Made by a program: the position numbers and the translations under genes. A stretch of 64,000 nt of DNA from Ustulina deusta (taxonomy: Eukaryota > Ascomycota > Sordariomycetes > Xylariales > Xylariaceae). Location of the stretch: assembly GCA_023159155.1 (NCBI GenBank), contig JAJNNX010000002.1:1178001-1242000 (forward strand), written 5' to 3'. Positions 48,067 through 61,300 of the stretch are shown here, piece after piece (positions within the stretch are counted from its first letter, which is position 1; each line of letters opens with the position of its first letter). The notes under the pieces were generated by a model. The model ran no database searches. It saw only the letters and a list, made by a program, of their open reading frames with translations, and had not been told where the DNA came from.

Positions 48067-51000
48067 TTTGGGGAGATTTCGGTCGATTTCGTCCCCAATG
48101 GTCTCGTAGGGATTTGCATGCGCTGGCTAGATCGCTTCCCGAGAACCCGAGGAGCAATGCTTGAATCAATCGTGTTCCAAGAAATCGGTGCGAAAGCGGT
48201 GCGGTCGATCGGTTATGTAAAGTGCTTAACTGTAGACCATGATTCCGATGCTGCGCATGAACGAAGCACCTCTCCCGGACATACAACAACCCCTGACAAA
48301 CGAGTCGGCGGTATACAGCTATGTAGCTTCAAGCGACATGTGATGTACTTGGAGGAGTCTATGAGCACGAAAGAAGTAGGAGGAAGGACCATTTTGAGGA
48401 GCACCCTGGCAAGCCTATGTATATACCTACTATCAAGATACTGCATGTAGTAGGTGCGGTACCCATACCACACAAAGACGACGAGTTTGGTCCACTCGAC
48501 CTTCATTAGTACTAGTGTTACGACCTCGGGGGACGATACTACAGTGGTATAGGTTGAGCCGGGTTGGTGTTGGGGAAACAAACCAGATCTTCGGCCTGGT
48601 GTCGTACCGTATGTTGGACAGCGTACCGAGACTGTACGAAGACTCGACAGTTGTTGGTGGCTCCTCCAGCACCCACACTGCTTACAGATCCCAACGCTCC
48701 CACCTCCACCGACGTTCGTTCCCTGGCGAGAGCGTGGGCGACACCACACTAGGGGCGGAGGTTGGTGGGCCTTCGGACAAGGCCTGTTAGCCAGTCTTAC
48801 ATGCAGAAGGAGGCGGCCAACGCCGACAGGGGGAATCCCAGGCAACATGGTCACTTGGGATTTGAGCGACTGTGACCAGCGTCCAGTAGGCTCCAGCCTA
48901 CACTAGATAGAGAGAGGTAGGTAATGCTGCCATTTGCCACTGTCCTATTGCGGAACAAAGCCAATGAAGAGTATGAAAATGGCTATATCACAGGCAGGCA
49001 AGTATAATAGACTCTCGGGAGGAGGATCGGGTCGGTAGGACGAGCATGGTGGATTGAAAACGGCTCCTACACTCTGACTGCAGCAGTGCTGCTTTCAGCC
49101 CACTGTCGGGACAGTTACTCTTTTCTGCAAGCGCCAGCACTCATTTGAGCCGATATAACGGGTGTGAATGTCTGCAAGATGCTGCATAGACTTCGTAGGC
49201 GAGTTGGAGAGAGTCCGGGGAGAGCTGCTTTGGCCTCACCACGCCAGGACTTAGTGACTGTTCTGATCCTGAACGTCAAGTCTTCCAGAGTGTGAGTGGA
49301 GAAGTAGGAAGGATTAGTGTGCCTCGCTCCCTATTATTAGCGAATCCCCACGCTCAACTTGTTCCTGAGCGATCTGGCTAGTGTGCACTACACTACTGCA
49401 GTGTTTGGCGAAAAACTCCTTGCTAGGTAGGTAGGGAAGTACTTGTAGTGTCATGTACACGTAGGCATGTTATACAATATTACTTGGACAGGATATACAC
49501 TAATTTACCTTGGTACCTAGGTACCTACCTACCTCTTTAATACTTGAGTACTTATTTGGTATGTAGGTTGGCGACGCGAATAGGTAAACACAATGCCGAA
49601 CTTCTGTAACTACTGTATAGGTAGTCGTGAAAGAAGATGCCTGCAAACGATGCTCAATACCACCTCGCCTCAAAACTAATGTAACGTCGCGCATAATGCA
49701 ATTATAAACATTCGCCCCTAATTCTCACACCAATGACCTACATAATATAGATGTTGGGCTGATTGTTGTGCGCCATAGTGTAGAGCCTTACGGGTGGTAC
49801 TTATCCTAGATACCTAACCGAGTGAGTGGCGTGGGTTGCTTGCATCTCGTTGTGTCCGCGTGGCGCAGCGTAACCACTTATAGGCACCCTGGCTCCTTCA
49901 ATCAGGCTTGGCAAAGGCATCGGAAAGCCAGCTACGTAGGGCTATTCGCCTGCCAGCGCCAGGCCCTCTTACAGAGTAACTTTATACATCTTCAGCTATG
50001 CTAGCTAGCTACTTAGTATTAGTCATGCATAGTGTATACTGTATGCTATATATGTCGACGTCTCGGCGGTTGAGAAACAACGAGGTTGAAATTATCGTGT
50101 TGCAGTTGTTGGTTTTTCTAACCGTGATTGGCCAGACATTATCGCATCTTGCAGTAGTAATAACATTAGCCTGGATCGTGACCGAAGAATATTAATACCT
50201 ACTGGAAGGCTCAATACGACTTAGTCCCCAGGCTTGGACCGCATTGAACTATACTACCTATGACTAGTCCAGGTACGGCGTATGTGAGTTTGATTCAGTT
50301 GCAGAAACTACATACAATGTAGTTTGGATCTTGCATACACTATACTACCCAACTGTGACCTACAGTAGCCTATCTTGTCCCCAAGCACGGCCATACTCGG
50401 AAAATAGCCCTAGGACTATACCGGGGCGGGCCGGATGACGGCATTCCAGTGGTGGCTTCTCTGAATTCCAGGCCTAGCTTCATCATGGGAATGACCTGGT
50501 GCAGTGTAGCATACCTAGATGTGCATATCTAGGCCCTGTCCAGCGCAAAGGATGGCCTGCATCTCCGCATAGTGATGCCTATTGGTAAGTATATCTCGTA
50601 GCACCGCATATAGTGTAATGGTATAAGGCTAAAAGCTAGGATACCGTACTGATACTATACCTGTGGATCTCTGCGTTCGTAACACTTCGCAGGATTTCTC
50701 TGCTTGTCAGCCGTTCATGGGTCTTTGCCCTGGTGCCGCTGCAATCATCTTGGAATTATAGAGGTACATATACTGTAACGAGATAAGCATCTTACGAGCA
50801 TCAAACGACTCTAGATTCAAACATATCTACTGATAGTGTATGCTAGTATACCCCAGGCTTGTAAGCGCTGCCTCCCAGCATCCATGTATACGGGGAGTGA
50901 GAGTACGGTATACGCGAAAGGTCAATTTTCAGGTCCCGCCAGTCCCGAACATAGAGTGGCCAGTCACCGTGATGTTCCACTACCTCGGTGTCAGGGGGAT

Positions 51001-54000
51001 TTTCATCGGCGACCTCTTAAATTCCAACTTTCGCAATCATCCATTCTACTGGTTAAACAGACCCTGCTAGTGCTCAAAGTAGCAACATAGACACTAGTCA
51101 AACTTCGTGCTGCCTTCTTGGCCACAACTTTCTGGTTGGCTAAGCTGCTTTTTAACTAACAATAGTAACGCTCACGAGCCGATACCATGAATTAAGTACT
51201 CGAATTAAAACACGAAAAAAAACCCCAAGAAAAAAAACCCAGGGCCTTGGCTTTTAACCAACAAATAGGCAGTGTAGATTCACTAGCTGAAGGCTTTTGT
51301 TACAGTCACACTCTCTTCAGCTTATTTCGGCAAGGATTCCGCGTGGTATCACCTCCACTACTGTATCAACCAAGTAAGGCTTTGACGTAGTGTAGTGGAA
51401 CACCTCAGCGAGATATGGGTTTCGATCACTCTCGACGCTTCCATCACAAAGAAAACCCCTGGACGCTCCCAGCTGCCTATGAAAGCCTACTGCACAGGGT
51501 CGAAGTGATTGACGTAAGAGTTGGGGGCGATTGCGGGCCACCAACGATCGTGACCTTGGCGGTCTCGCGCGCTATGCTCAGCTCTGTATTCCACAGTAAT
51601 GTTTCCGCCACGCATTATTCAAACGCTGATATAATGATTCTAGACGGCTCTAAAGCTGAAAGCCCCTGGCGCCCAGCAGCGATTACTACGGCCATGGTCT
51701 CCCAACCCTTCATAATATCAGGGGTAATTTCGCCATCTACACTAGGTGTTGAACGTGGCGCGTTCCATGCGAGGCTGTCACAAACCACGCTGCGGCACAG
51801 CGAGGTGACGCACAGGGCATCTGTACCGCTTTGCTGGAATCTACCCCCCTAAAAGTGAGACAGGGTTATACTTAGTACATGTTGTTGGTTGTGGAGGGAG
51901 GGCGACCGACAGAAGTCCCGTCCGTCCTCACGCTATACATGTATACATGCAGCACGAAGCTGTTCGGCCCGAGAGCTTACTCGCAGAAGCCTTCTAGAAA
52001 ATCCAACTACTTCCCAAACAAGGCTGTGATCCGGTTGGTGGCGCAGATCACAAACACTACCGCACGTGACACCACGGAACAGACAAGCAATCACCATGGC
52101 GAAAACGTGCGCTCGCTAGCACCGATCGTGCCCTATCATGCGACGCTATGTGTAGTGTAGCTGCTACCGGAGATGATGGCCGGGGGCGTTCGATGGTTAT
52201 CGTTCAGGTATTTTCCGGGAATGAATAATGGGGCAACTTGGTCGACTATGGAAAGATGTCTGCACTGTAACAGCTAATGGTGAAGATCAACTCTTGCCGG
52301 CTAGTATAGACCAAGCTACGGGGCGCCATTCAGTCACAAGTGTTTCGCGACATCTGCATCAGTGTAACGTACCAGCACAATCGAACACGCAGCGATACAG
52401 CAAGACAAGCCTCGGCATTTAGGTGAACTGTGATCGCCACGGCACTTGAGTTCATATCTGGTGTTCTGTTCTCACATGTCAGTGCCGAAAAGGCGGCTCA
52501 TCTGCGAGAGGCACAACAAGAAACCGGTTTCCAAAATAAACCGCTGCCAAGATGCGTCGGCAGCATCCGGTCCGCTGTTTCTGACTGGCCGAGATGTCTC
52601 ACTTTGCGGGGAGACCCAAAAGATATTCTGTTGTTCTTTGGGCTGAGTAATCCTGCAATGGCTTTCAAGTACCGCAACTCAGTCTCACAGCTGATCTACA
52701 TTTACGAGTCTCCCCGTAGCTCTCAGCATAGCTTGAGAACTCAAGGCTAACATCCGAGTATCTCCCCATCTTATCAAACCTTTATAATCATATGTGATAA
52801 TTAATAATTATATACAATTATTGTCAGAACTGGTAAGTACTCATATGTAATGATGGACTAATACAAGGCAATGCGGAAGGCTTCTGAACCCACTGCGTCG
52901 AACGACTGGGCTTAATGTGCTCCGGGTTGCTGGGTCGGACTAATATCGAGGATAGGTACTTCCGAATATATACTAATACGGGTAGCGTCAGCCCGGTTCG
53001 CAGAGGTTCAAGTATTGTGGTGTATGAGACTGACGAGAATAGATTTTACAGCGGAAGTTGCCTTCATCTATTCTCCATATCGGTCTCAATGACGATGCGA
53101 TGGCGTGTATATAAGTAGATGACGACGACGGAGAAGTCTGCCAGCCTTACATATTGGGAGTGATCGTCGATCTACATTGCGCGGCAATGAGTGTACTAAA
53201 TAATAAAGAATGATGCGTAACCTGTTTTTTTTCTTCCTCTCGTCGGTATACGCATGACGCCTTGCTCAAAGTGAGTTTGCGACGCGAGATAAACGATGCT
53301 ACCACGTTGGAGGTCGTTTGATGGCATGGTAGCATCAACCGGACTGTATTCTATCCTACTTGTGACCCGGATTGCCAAGATATCGTGGTATACAGCGTCG
53401 CATTACGCCTCAGCACCACGACGCCTCCCACTTTTATAAAACGCAACGCGTACTCACTCCGGTTTGACGTCAGACTAGTGTTGCTGTATGATGTGGATGC
53501 CGTGTGAATTTTGAATCAGCTGTCTTGCCTACCACACGCAAACCTTGGTGGCGCAAGAGTGTTGACCAACCTCCCCAGAATACACTAACATCTTGAAGTA
53601 GCTACACAGTACATATAGATGCCGATATGTTCTGGGTTCAAAGGTGTTCCCCGCTCAGCAGTTGGATCCGCTTACGTGCTGCTCAGTACACTAGATAGTT
53701 GTTTACTGAAAAAGGCAAGCCCTGGCAACACCCTTGGAGGAACCTAGAGATGCTGGTAAGCTAGGGTCGTGTGTCGCCGGACCGATTACTCAGAACTGTC
53801 TTAGCTTGCTCTGTCCCGCGACAGTGCATGTTGAAAATGAAGAATTTTTCTGTCGTTTCCAGAGTCTCGGGTCGAACAGCATCGAAACATCCTGTGTCTT
53901 ACTCAACGTTCCCGACTCACACATACACTAGTGTATCTATCTATCCTCGCTACTGTCCTGGCCTTTTTTTGTGTATTGCACAATATAGATATAAATTCGG

Positions 54001-55676
54001 GTGACACTCATAAAATAGTAACAGGTAAGTCAGCGATTTGGAAGCCTTATTGTCATCGGAGTCCCGGACACAACAGGAAGTTGGAGGTTGACCCATGAAG
54101 AGGCAACGCCAGCCGCATTGCCATCCTTCTCAATCTATATCACAGGTACTTTTTATAGCTTCCCTACTTACGGTATCTATCATTCTCTCTTGCATGAAAC
54201 CCGTCTACACTTACGCGTAAACAGTAGCTAGGTAGCGACCGACCAACCCGCTCTGGTTTGCAGCCTGTCGATATCAAGTCAGTCGGGTGTCCAAAATCCG
54301 AGAGACGAGGTCTCTAAAGAAAAGTTCCAAAGCTAAGTCTCTGATCTTTAAGCGACGCCAAGAATCGGGACATGAGACTGGTGACTCCAAGGATCTAACC
54401 TACACCTATTCCAGGATTCTAAGGTGTAGATACACTACCTCCCATCCTGTTGCCGACTGCCTAACGTATGATTCATCAGCGCATGTATGTCGACACTCAT
54501 CTGTTGTACATGGCTGTAGTTTGAAACCTGAGCCCTCTAATGCCGTCAATTTCGAGTCACATGAACTAACGGCTCTGAGAAAGCTCGGTGCCAGGTTTGT
54601 GTGCCATTGGGTTGTAGCCGATGAGAATATCGTGCCATCTTTAAAACAACTGGGTAGTGCTCGCAAATTTATCCCCATCTGATGTCAGCAGAATCTGGAG
54701 ACCGATTTGTCTTAAACAAGCATAGCTTGATATGGCCATGCTCTCGCAAAGTTGGTCAAGTATGCAGATTTCACCCAATTACATCTTTGCGGGGACCACT
54801 TCATCGATGGAAAACACGGAGAGGAGAGTCGTAAGGCGTTATAGATAGCATCGCTTTTTCGAGGTTGCCGTTGTGGTTCTTAGGGTTGCCTTATAACCTT
54901 CGAAGCTGCTAACCTACCTAGTTGTTAATTTACCAAATACCTACCTGCTCCCACAACATTCTGCTCGTTGCGGTGTCAAGGCTCGCGATCTCTTAAATTG
55001 GTAAACAATCAATGAGGGTTTAGTTATCCTGTATTGCTAGCATCACGAATAGAATAGGTACTCCCTACATAGTTGTAGTCTAGTGTACTTCCGCATGTAT
55101 GTCAATCTCGCTAGTGTACCTACCTAGATAGTGTAAGTACCTAGGCACTCATGCAAGTGATGGTATGTATTTGCATGCAGGTAATTGTTTCAAAAGTAAA
55201 TTTGAAACGTGAACCAACCACTGAATTTCTCACTGCAGGCAGCACTACCTAACCAGTTCCAGTACCGACGGGAGGCAGGTAGGTAGTTAGTGGAGTGTAG
55301 GTAGGTCGGGGCTGCTACCAGCACCTATACCTACCTGCTATCTAGGCCCCTACCAGGCTTGGCGGTTGTGGCTAGTGTTCTCTGTCGGTACCTATTTTTC
55401 TAAGCTCTATCCAGGATCCAACACCTCCAGCATCTGGAATTCCAATCAAACAAATGGCCCGAGATCAATCACACCGCCATTGGAGGTAGTGTACAGCATA
55501 CGACGTCACATGGTCACCCATCAGTACAATTGAGGCTCACTCTTGCCTCTCCTCTCACGGGATCTTGCCCCTCTCCTCGTTAACTGACATTGGAGCACCT
55601 GAAACTCGGCATCACGGGAGAGCAGAGGCCGTGTCTCCTGAGCTCGTCCAGCCCCTTGCTTGATTTACGATTTAGC
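48067..55676. other. second gene-poor block, no gene recognised
   Basis: About 7.6 kb without a convincing gene. The longest frames (213 codons at 48213-48854 minus; 145 codons at 51415-51852 plus; 131 codons at 54287-54682 plus) show no family likeness and are contradicted by overlapping frames on the other strand. TAGTGTAG/CTACACTA words recur (48898-48905, 51388-51395, 52153-52160) with TAGTGTAC variants. CTAC/GTAG tracts occur near 49425-49565 and 55070-55335. The last 100 or so bases should hold the HET gene promoter. Confidence 0.5.
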
Positions 55677-57788
55677 ATGTCCAAGAAGGACGGCGGCCAC
55701 AATGCCGTTGTCCAGGACACCGCTGAGTCCCTCGGCCAAATCCGAGACCGCAATGTTGACCCGGAGGAAAGCATTGTGTCTGCTGTGCTAGACATCCAGA
55801 GACACGCGATCACAAGAAACAACTGGATCAAGTCGCTCGAGTGTCTCTACCGAGCCACCGACCGGGACGGCGAGCCTACAGGCAAGCGTCAACGGCTGGC
55901 GAACGGAGAGAGCGTAGCTTCTTTTTATACGCCCGAACTGCTGCGGAGGACCTATCTAGATCCCGTGTCGGACCCCGAGCGTGGCAGGGAGTATGTCGCT
56001 GTCTCATACACTTGGGAGTTCTCCGAGGAAGAGGAAGAACAGGAAAGTTGTCGGAGCTTTGGCGGCTACTTTATTGAGTCGCGAAAGACTGGTGAGCTCG
56101 CACAGCCCAGCAATGTCAGGGACGTGGTCTGGGAGCGAGTTCTCCGTTATGCTGAGCATGTGAAGTGTGAGACCGTTTGGATCGACCGAGAGTGTGTCGA
56201 CCAGGATAATGCCAAGGAGAAGGAGACGGCAATACAAAATATGCACTTGGTCTATAGCTTAAGCCGAAGGCCTATCGCCCTTCTTACGCATGTCATCCAG
56301 ACCGCCGAAGAGCTTGACCTGGTCGTGAGCTTGTTATTTGGAGATCTCAGAGAGGAGGAGGAGAGTGCTGCTCTAGACCTCCTGGACGAAATTACGTCTG
56401 ACCTCTGGTGGCAGAGAGCCTGGACATTCCAGGAGGACTATAGGGCTTCTACGCGTATGACGCTGTTGATCCCGCATACTAGCAACCTAGAGCATCGTAA
56501 ACAGACTACACGGGACGCGTCAAATCGGCCGCTACTGGGGACTTTGCCAGGGGAGATCTGTATCAAATCCACCGATTTCAGAAGATGTGCCACTCAGTTT
56601 TGTCTTCAGTACAAACGAAAACAGCCAGAAACGGAAGCCATCTGTAACAAGATCCTTACAACTGCTGGTAAATACAATGTTCTTCTGCAGGATGACCACT
56701 CGTCCAGCGCATCTACCTCGATCTCGCGTTCCATGACTCCTACGATTCTCGCCGATATAAGCCAACGCGGGATACTCGCCGAGTCAGACCGTCTCGCCAT
56801 TGCTGCTAACTGCTGCGGCTTCACTATACGTCTCGATACCGCGGCCTTGAACAGGCGCGGCAGCAGCTTAAGCCTGTCAATGCTGGCTCTGTGTCTGCTA
56901 AATGGCGAGATAATGGAGAATCACCCTCAACGCCATGGTGGCGCCCTCAGGGACAGCATCTTCACGTACTTAATGAAGCAATCGCTTCGCAGCTTCCGAC
57001 CTCCTATCGACGAAGCGCTAACCTTCATCAAGACTTGCCGGTTTGTAGATCCCACGCTCACACACGCTGGGATTCAGACGTGGGGTATTCTGTGGCGGCT
57101 TGGGAAGGTCATTCGGCCTCGACCCCTCAAGCGTGACAAGTATTGCACACTTTCGCCGCTTGAAACGCTAGCTACAGACCTACAGTACCGGAAGTACGGG
57201 AATTCATACACAGAACTAGCAACTAATCTCTTGGCCTGGATACAAGAGTCTTCGACTATAAGCCGGAAGCAGCAGCGGTATAGTGGCCGTAACCCACTCG
57301 TACACAGTCGCCCTTGGGGATGGCGTGCGTGGATGGCGTATGAGGTCGAGGCTGCATTATTGGAAGGAAAATGCCTACGTCTCGCCGCCGTGGTCGACCC
57401 GGAAAACCGTGGAGAGCACACCCCGTATAGTGCCATTTTCGTTGGCGAGAGTGTTGACGATTGGGATGAGGTGCAGCATGACAAAGAACACACACAATCG
57501 AGTTATGTCTTTACGGCTGTGCGACCTGCGAAAGAGCGCTTCGGCGAGCTGCCCAAGCACGTGTCCCTCGAAGTGGATTTGGAGTGGCCGGAACGTAAAA
57601 GTGAACATAAACACGAACTAGACAAAAGCTCCTCGCAGGCAAGAGAAGAGCGCAGCCACGAACCAGGTCTACCGAAATTGTATATCAAGCGCTGGCTCAA
57701 CGGTCTTTGTTTCCGGGTACCCCATCTCCAGCAGCCTGTCCTGTTCCCTTGGCCTGCGGATCTACTTGCCACGTCCAGCAAGCCATAA
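55677..57788 (+). CDS. HET (heterokaryon incompatibility) domain protein
   Basis: A single exon of 703 residues. I use the ATG at 55677; the frame extends 29 codons further upstream only by a non-ATG start. The HET domain spans about residues 105-270: YVAVSYTWEF (first block), VWERVLRYAEHVKCETVWIDRECVDQDN (second block) and WWQRAWTFQE (244-253, third block). Plausible partner helices follow, but I see no NACHT, ankyrin or WD repeats. The C-terminal part (about 480-700) is family-specific and includes a segment with a charged run near 640-660. HET domains trigger cell death when incompatible hyphae fuse and resemble TIR domains in fold; many paralogues have no proven role. The gene sits at the edge of the gene-poor block and converges with MPH1. 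Confidence 0.88.
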   Translation: MSKKDGGHNAVVQDTAESLGQIRDRNVDPEESIVSAVLDIQRHAITRNNWIKSLECLYRATDRDGEPTGKRQRLANGESVASFYTPELLRRTYLDPVSDPERGREYVAVSYTWEFSEEEEEQESCRSFGGYFIESRKTGELAQPSNVRDVVWERVLRYAEHVKCETVWIDRECVDQDNAKEKETAIQNMHLVYSLSRRPIALLTHVIQTAEELDLVVSLLFGDLREEEESAALDLLDEITSDLWWQRAWTFQEDYRASTRMTLLIPHTSNLEHRKQTTRDASNRPLLGTLPGEICIKSTDFRRCATQFCLQYKRKQPETEAICNKILTTAGKYNVLLQDDHSSSASTSISRSMTPTILADISQRGILAESDRLAIAANCCGFTIRLDTAALNRRGSSLSLSMLALCLLNGEIMENHPQRHGGALRDSIFTYLMKQSLRSFRPPIDEALTFIKTCRFVDPTLTHAGIQTWGILWRLGKVIRPRPLKRDKYCTLSPLETLATDLQYRKYGNSYTELATNLLAWIQESSTISRKQQRYSGRNPLVHSRPWGWRAWMAYEVEAALLEGKCLRLAAVVDPENRGEHTPYSAIFVGESVDDWDEVQHDKEHTQSSYVFTAVRPAKERFGELPKHVSLEVDLEWPERKSEHKHELDKSSSQAREERSHEPGLPKLYIKRWLNGLCFRVPHLQQPVLFPWPADLLATSSKP

Positions 57789-58339
57789 TGTACTTGGTGA
57801 GAGGCGTCTAAACTACGTGTGGCAACAGACTACTCAATAAGAGAATCAAATAGCCACAGATAGTTTTGCATCATAGATGAAATCCTGTCTCAGTATTTGT
57901 TATGTAGAAACCGCTAAGCAGATAAAGCAGAGGTTGGCATGATACCACACAAAACGCGCATTTCATTTAATAAACGTTTTCCCCTCAATTTGATGACGAG
58001 GCCTAGCAGAGCAGCTTCTGTCCTTCGACTTGAAATTTCGTGATAACCCCCGAAGACCCCCGTGTCAGTTTGGGCACGAGTCTAAGAGTACCAAGAAGCC
58101 AGTCGAGATGTCCCACCATCAATGGCTCTAGCTATATGTTAAGATGGGAAGCCAGGTATAAGCTAGGTTATAAAATTACGACCAAGTATAAAAGCGCACA
58201 TTTGTTTGTTACGATCAAACCTTATCGCCATGCAAATCCTCGGGTGTTTATCCAGCGAAAATCCTAGCCCTCATCCTATTACTCCGGGTTTAACCCTTCA
58301 TTCAAGCAACTAGTAAATGCAAAAACAAAGTTCCATTCA
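57789..58339. other. convergent intergenic region between HET and MPH1 genes
   Basis: Holds both 3' ends. It is AT-rich and no gene is seen. Confidence 0.5.
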
Positions 58340-61300
58340 TTACTCATCACTATCTTCATCATCGATGACCGTCCTTTTGCGACCCTGAGGGCCTCTTCTT
58401 TGTGGCGGCCCACCGTCGTCATCGCTATCAATATCCTCCATGCTAGAGGTTTGCTGTGAAAATCTTCCCCTCCTGAGTCCCCTATCTCGAGCTAGTTGAC
58501 TCATGGAAGGTACGCCGTCTTCACTATCCTGTGTAGTAGGAAAGGATGCCGGTTCATAATACGGCTGCTTTGCTTGCTGCTTGGACTTTGGAGCCAAACC
58601 GGTGATGGTCGACGCTGTGGATGGCACCGATACAGGCGATGTGAGAGAGGTGGAGCGAATACTAGAAGTCACGAAGTTACTGGACGTCGCTACATCATCT
58701 CCAACAACGAAGTCCTCGAGGTCGGCACCGCTGTCCGAGTCGTCTGTCACTTCTAGATCGCTAGTGCGTCGGCAGTCGTCGCCTTCATCAGCGCTCTCGT
58801 CATAGACAGCTACAACTGAGGCCTTCTTTGGCCTCCCACGAACGCCCTTGGTGCTAGCACTTTTCGGTGTCGGCTTCTTGGTTTGTTGTTTTGGTTTGGG
58901 TTTAGAAGTTTGGGTACGTTTTTGAGGAGGAAGTGGGAGTTCCACCTCCGTGCATTTTACATAATCGTTACTACTAGCGTCTTGGGAGATGAAATGGGTG
59001 CGTTTCGACCGCGCAGTCGCTTTCTTAGGTTGTCCGCGGGCAACGGCAACGGACAACTCTTCAAGTTCGTCCTCGTCGTCTTCGTCATTTTCGTCGGGTT
59101 TGGAAGGTGAGACGACTCTCCTTCGCTTCGTGGGCCGTTCTCGTGCGGGAGAGACGCCCTCTGAATCAGAGCCTTCGCCTGGCAGTGGTAGTTGAGAGTA
59201 ACAGCTATTGTCAATGTCGCCATATGGCTTGGCAAATCTGTTTGTGTCAGACTGAGATTTTGCCAGAGATCGAAATAACCTGATGGCTCTCTTTGTATAG
59301 GCTCCATGCTTGACATGAACCGTTTTCCGTTGCACTCTTTGAGCTGTAGGATGCGCTGTCATGTCTACTTGTTCAATAAACTCCATCGCCTCTCGGTTCT
59401 GATAAGGAAGATTCTTGTATATTTTGTTTAGCTCCTCGTTTTGTTCCCTGCGTAATAAAACTTGGTGAAGGTCCGGTATGTCTGCAACCTGGCTCTCTTC
59501 GGTGGCAACTTTTCGAGTATCGCTCTTCTTAGTGGAATGTGCTTTACCCAACATAGATGACACAGTCTGAAACCCAGTCTCGACACCGTCAGGCATGTGA
59601 AATTTTTTCGGCGGCCGCTTTTTGACAGCCCGCTTCTTCTTCGGTTCTGGCAGGCCGGGTTGTTGTGTGTTCTCCACGGGAATATCAACGGCCTTCATGT
59701 CGACTTCAGGTCGGATATCCCTTGGGACAATCCTCGTTGAGAGGTCATGACGAAAATTGAAGCGGCTTCCGTCGCATATCATCAACTGCATTTTCTCATA
59801 ACCATCCTTCGACTTGGCATAATTATCCTCTTCCTTTCCTCGCATAAGGAGGAGGACCACTCGCCCAGCCCGCTTTCTGCCGGTTCGTCCCATCCTCTGC
59901 AACATTCGGATGGGAGACGCCGAGGCGTCGTAACAAATAATTAAATCGACTTGGCCGATATCGAGACCCTCTTCGCCGATGGAGGTTGCAACGAGGACAT
60001 TGAATTCGCCGTCTTTGAATTTTTGTATCCTCTGTATCTGTTCGGCTTGTTTCATTCCTTCAGATCTTTTTGAATCGGCCTGGCCGACAAATACTGCAGC
60101 TCTAATGAGAGGCTTGTGGCTGTTCAAAACCCTGACAATCTCTTCTGCACTATCGCGATATTCGCTGAAGACAATGATCCGTGTATTAGAAGAGGCACTG
60201 CCTTCATGGCCTTCACCTGCGTCCATGAAATGGTTCAGCACAGTGTTGGATAAATGCGTCAACTTTGGGTGCCCAACGAAATTATCATTCCGTACCCATC
60301 GATCCATCTTGTTCATCATATCTTGGAAGCTCGCGTCCTCGACGATTTGCCGTTTGTATTTTGACCCTTTCTGACCCTTTCCTTCTATTTCGTCTCGGAA
60401 CTGAACTAAGCTGTCGTAAAATGGTTTTATACCATGAAAACCGAGCAACTTAATGGTATGAGCCAAGCTACTTAGTATCGCGAAAATGGCAATCATCATG
60501 AATTTGACTCCTTGATTGGCATTGCGGCCAGGGCCGGCAAGCCAATCCTTACGTGCTTTCACCAACCCAAAGGTAGTAAGGCCCATTGGGTCACGACCAT
60601 AGTATGCGTTTTGCGAGCTCAACTTATCTACCAGTGGCTGCAAAGTTTTGGAGAATAGACCCTTGATCAAGATAATTTCATCCGATGGGTCTAAGAGGAC
60701 AATATCTTCATCTCTCTGGTGGACGTAAGGTTTAATGTCAAGAGAATTCTCCGTGCGAATCTCCACATGCGAAATTCCAAGTCCATCAATGACATCTTGC
60801 ACAGCCTCTACCTTAGAACCCGGGGTTGCCGTCAGAGCGAGTATGCGAAAGCTGTTTGAGAACCGCCGCAAGAAAGTGACAACCTTCACATATGAGTAGT
60901 TCCCCGTGGCTCGATGGGCTTCATCAATGACAAGTAGGCCGATAGACTTGGGATCAGCGAATCCAGCAGAAAGGTCGTTTTCGAGCGTCTGCGGAGTCAT
61001 GAAGAAGACTCTCTTCGAATTCCATTCCTCGGCTCTGAGAGCTGGCGTGACCTCTCCCGTAAGGAGGGTCGTCTGAGACCTTGGAATTCCAGCGATATGA
61101 AAACATGCGTCAACTTGTTGAGATACAAGAGGTTTAGTAGGTGCCACGAATACTAGCTTGGCTGTTTCCATCCAACGAAAGTAGTTTAACATGATCGTAG
61201 CTGCGATGAACGTCTTCCCCAATCCGGTCGGTAACGCGACAAGGGTGTTATTGAAGAGACCGTTTTTGACAATGCTGAATTGATAGTCACGCGTCGGGCC

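Noticed and set aside
48213..48854. 213-codon minus-strand frame
   Set aside because: No domain, overlapping frames on the plus strand, and it lies in repeat-rich DNA. One such frame by chance in 64 kb is not surprising.
55590..55676. Upstream extension of the HET protein
   Set aside because: It would need a non-ATG start. The ATG at 55677 precedes the conserved region comfortably.
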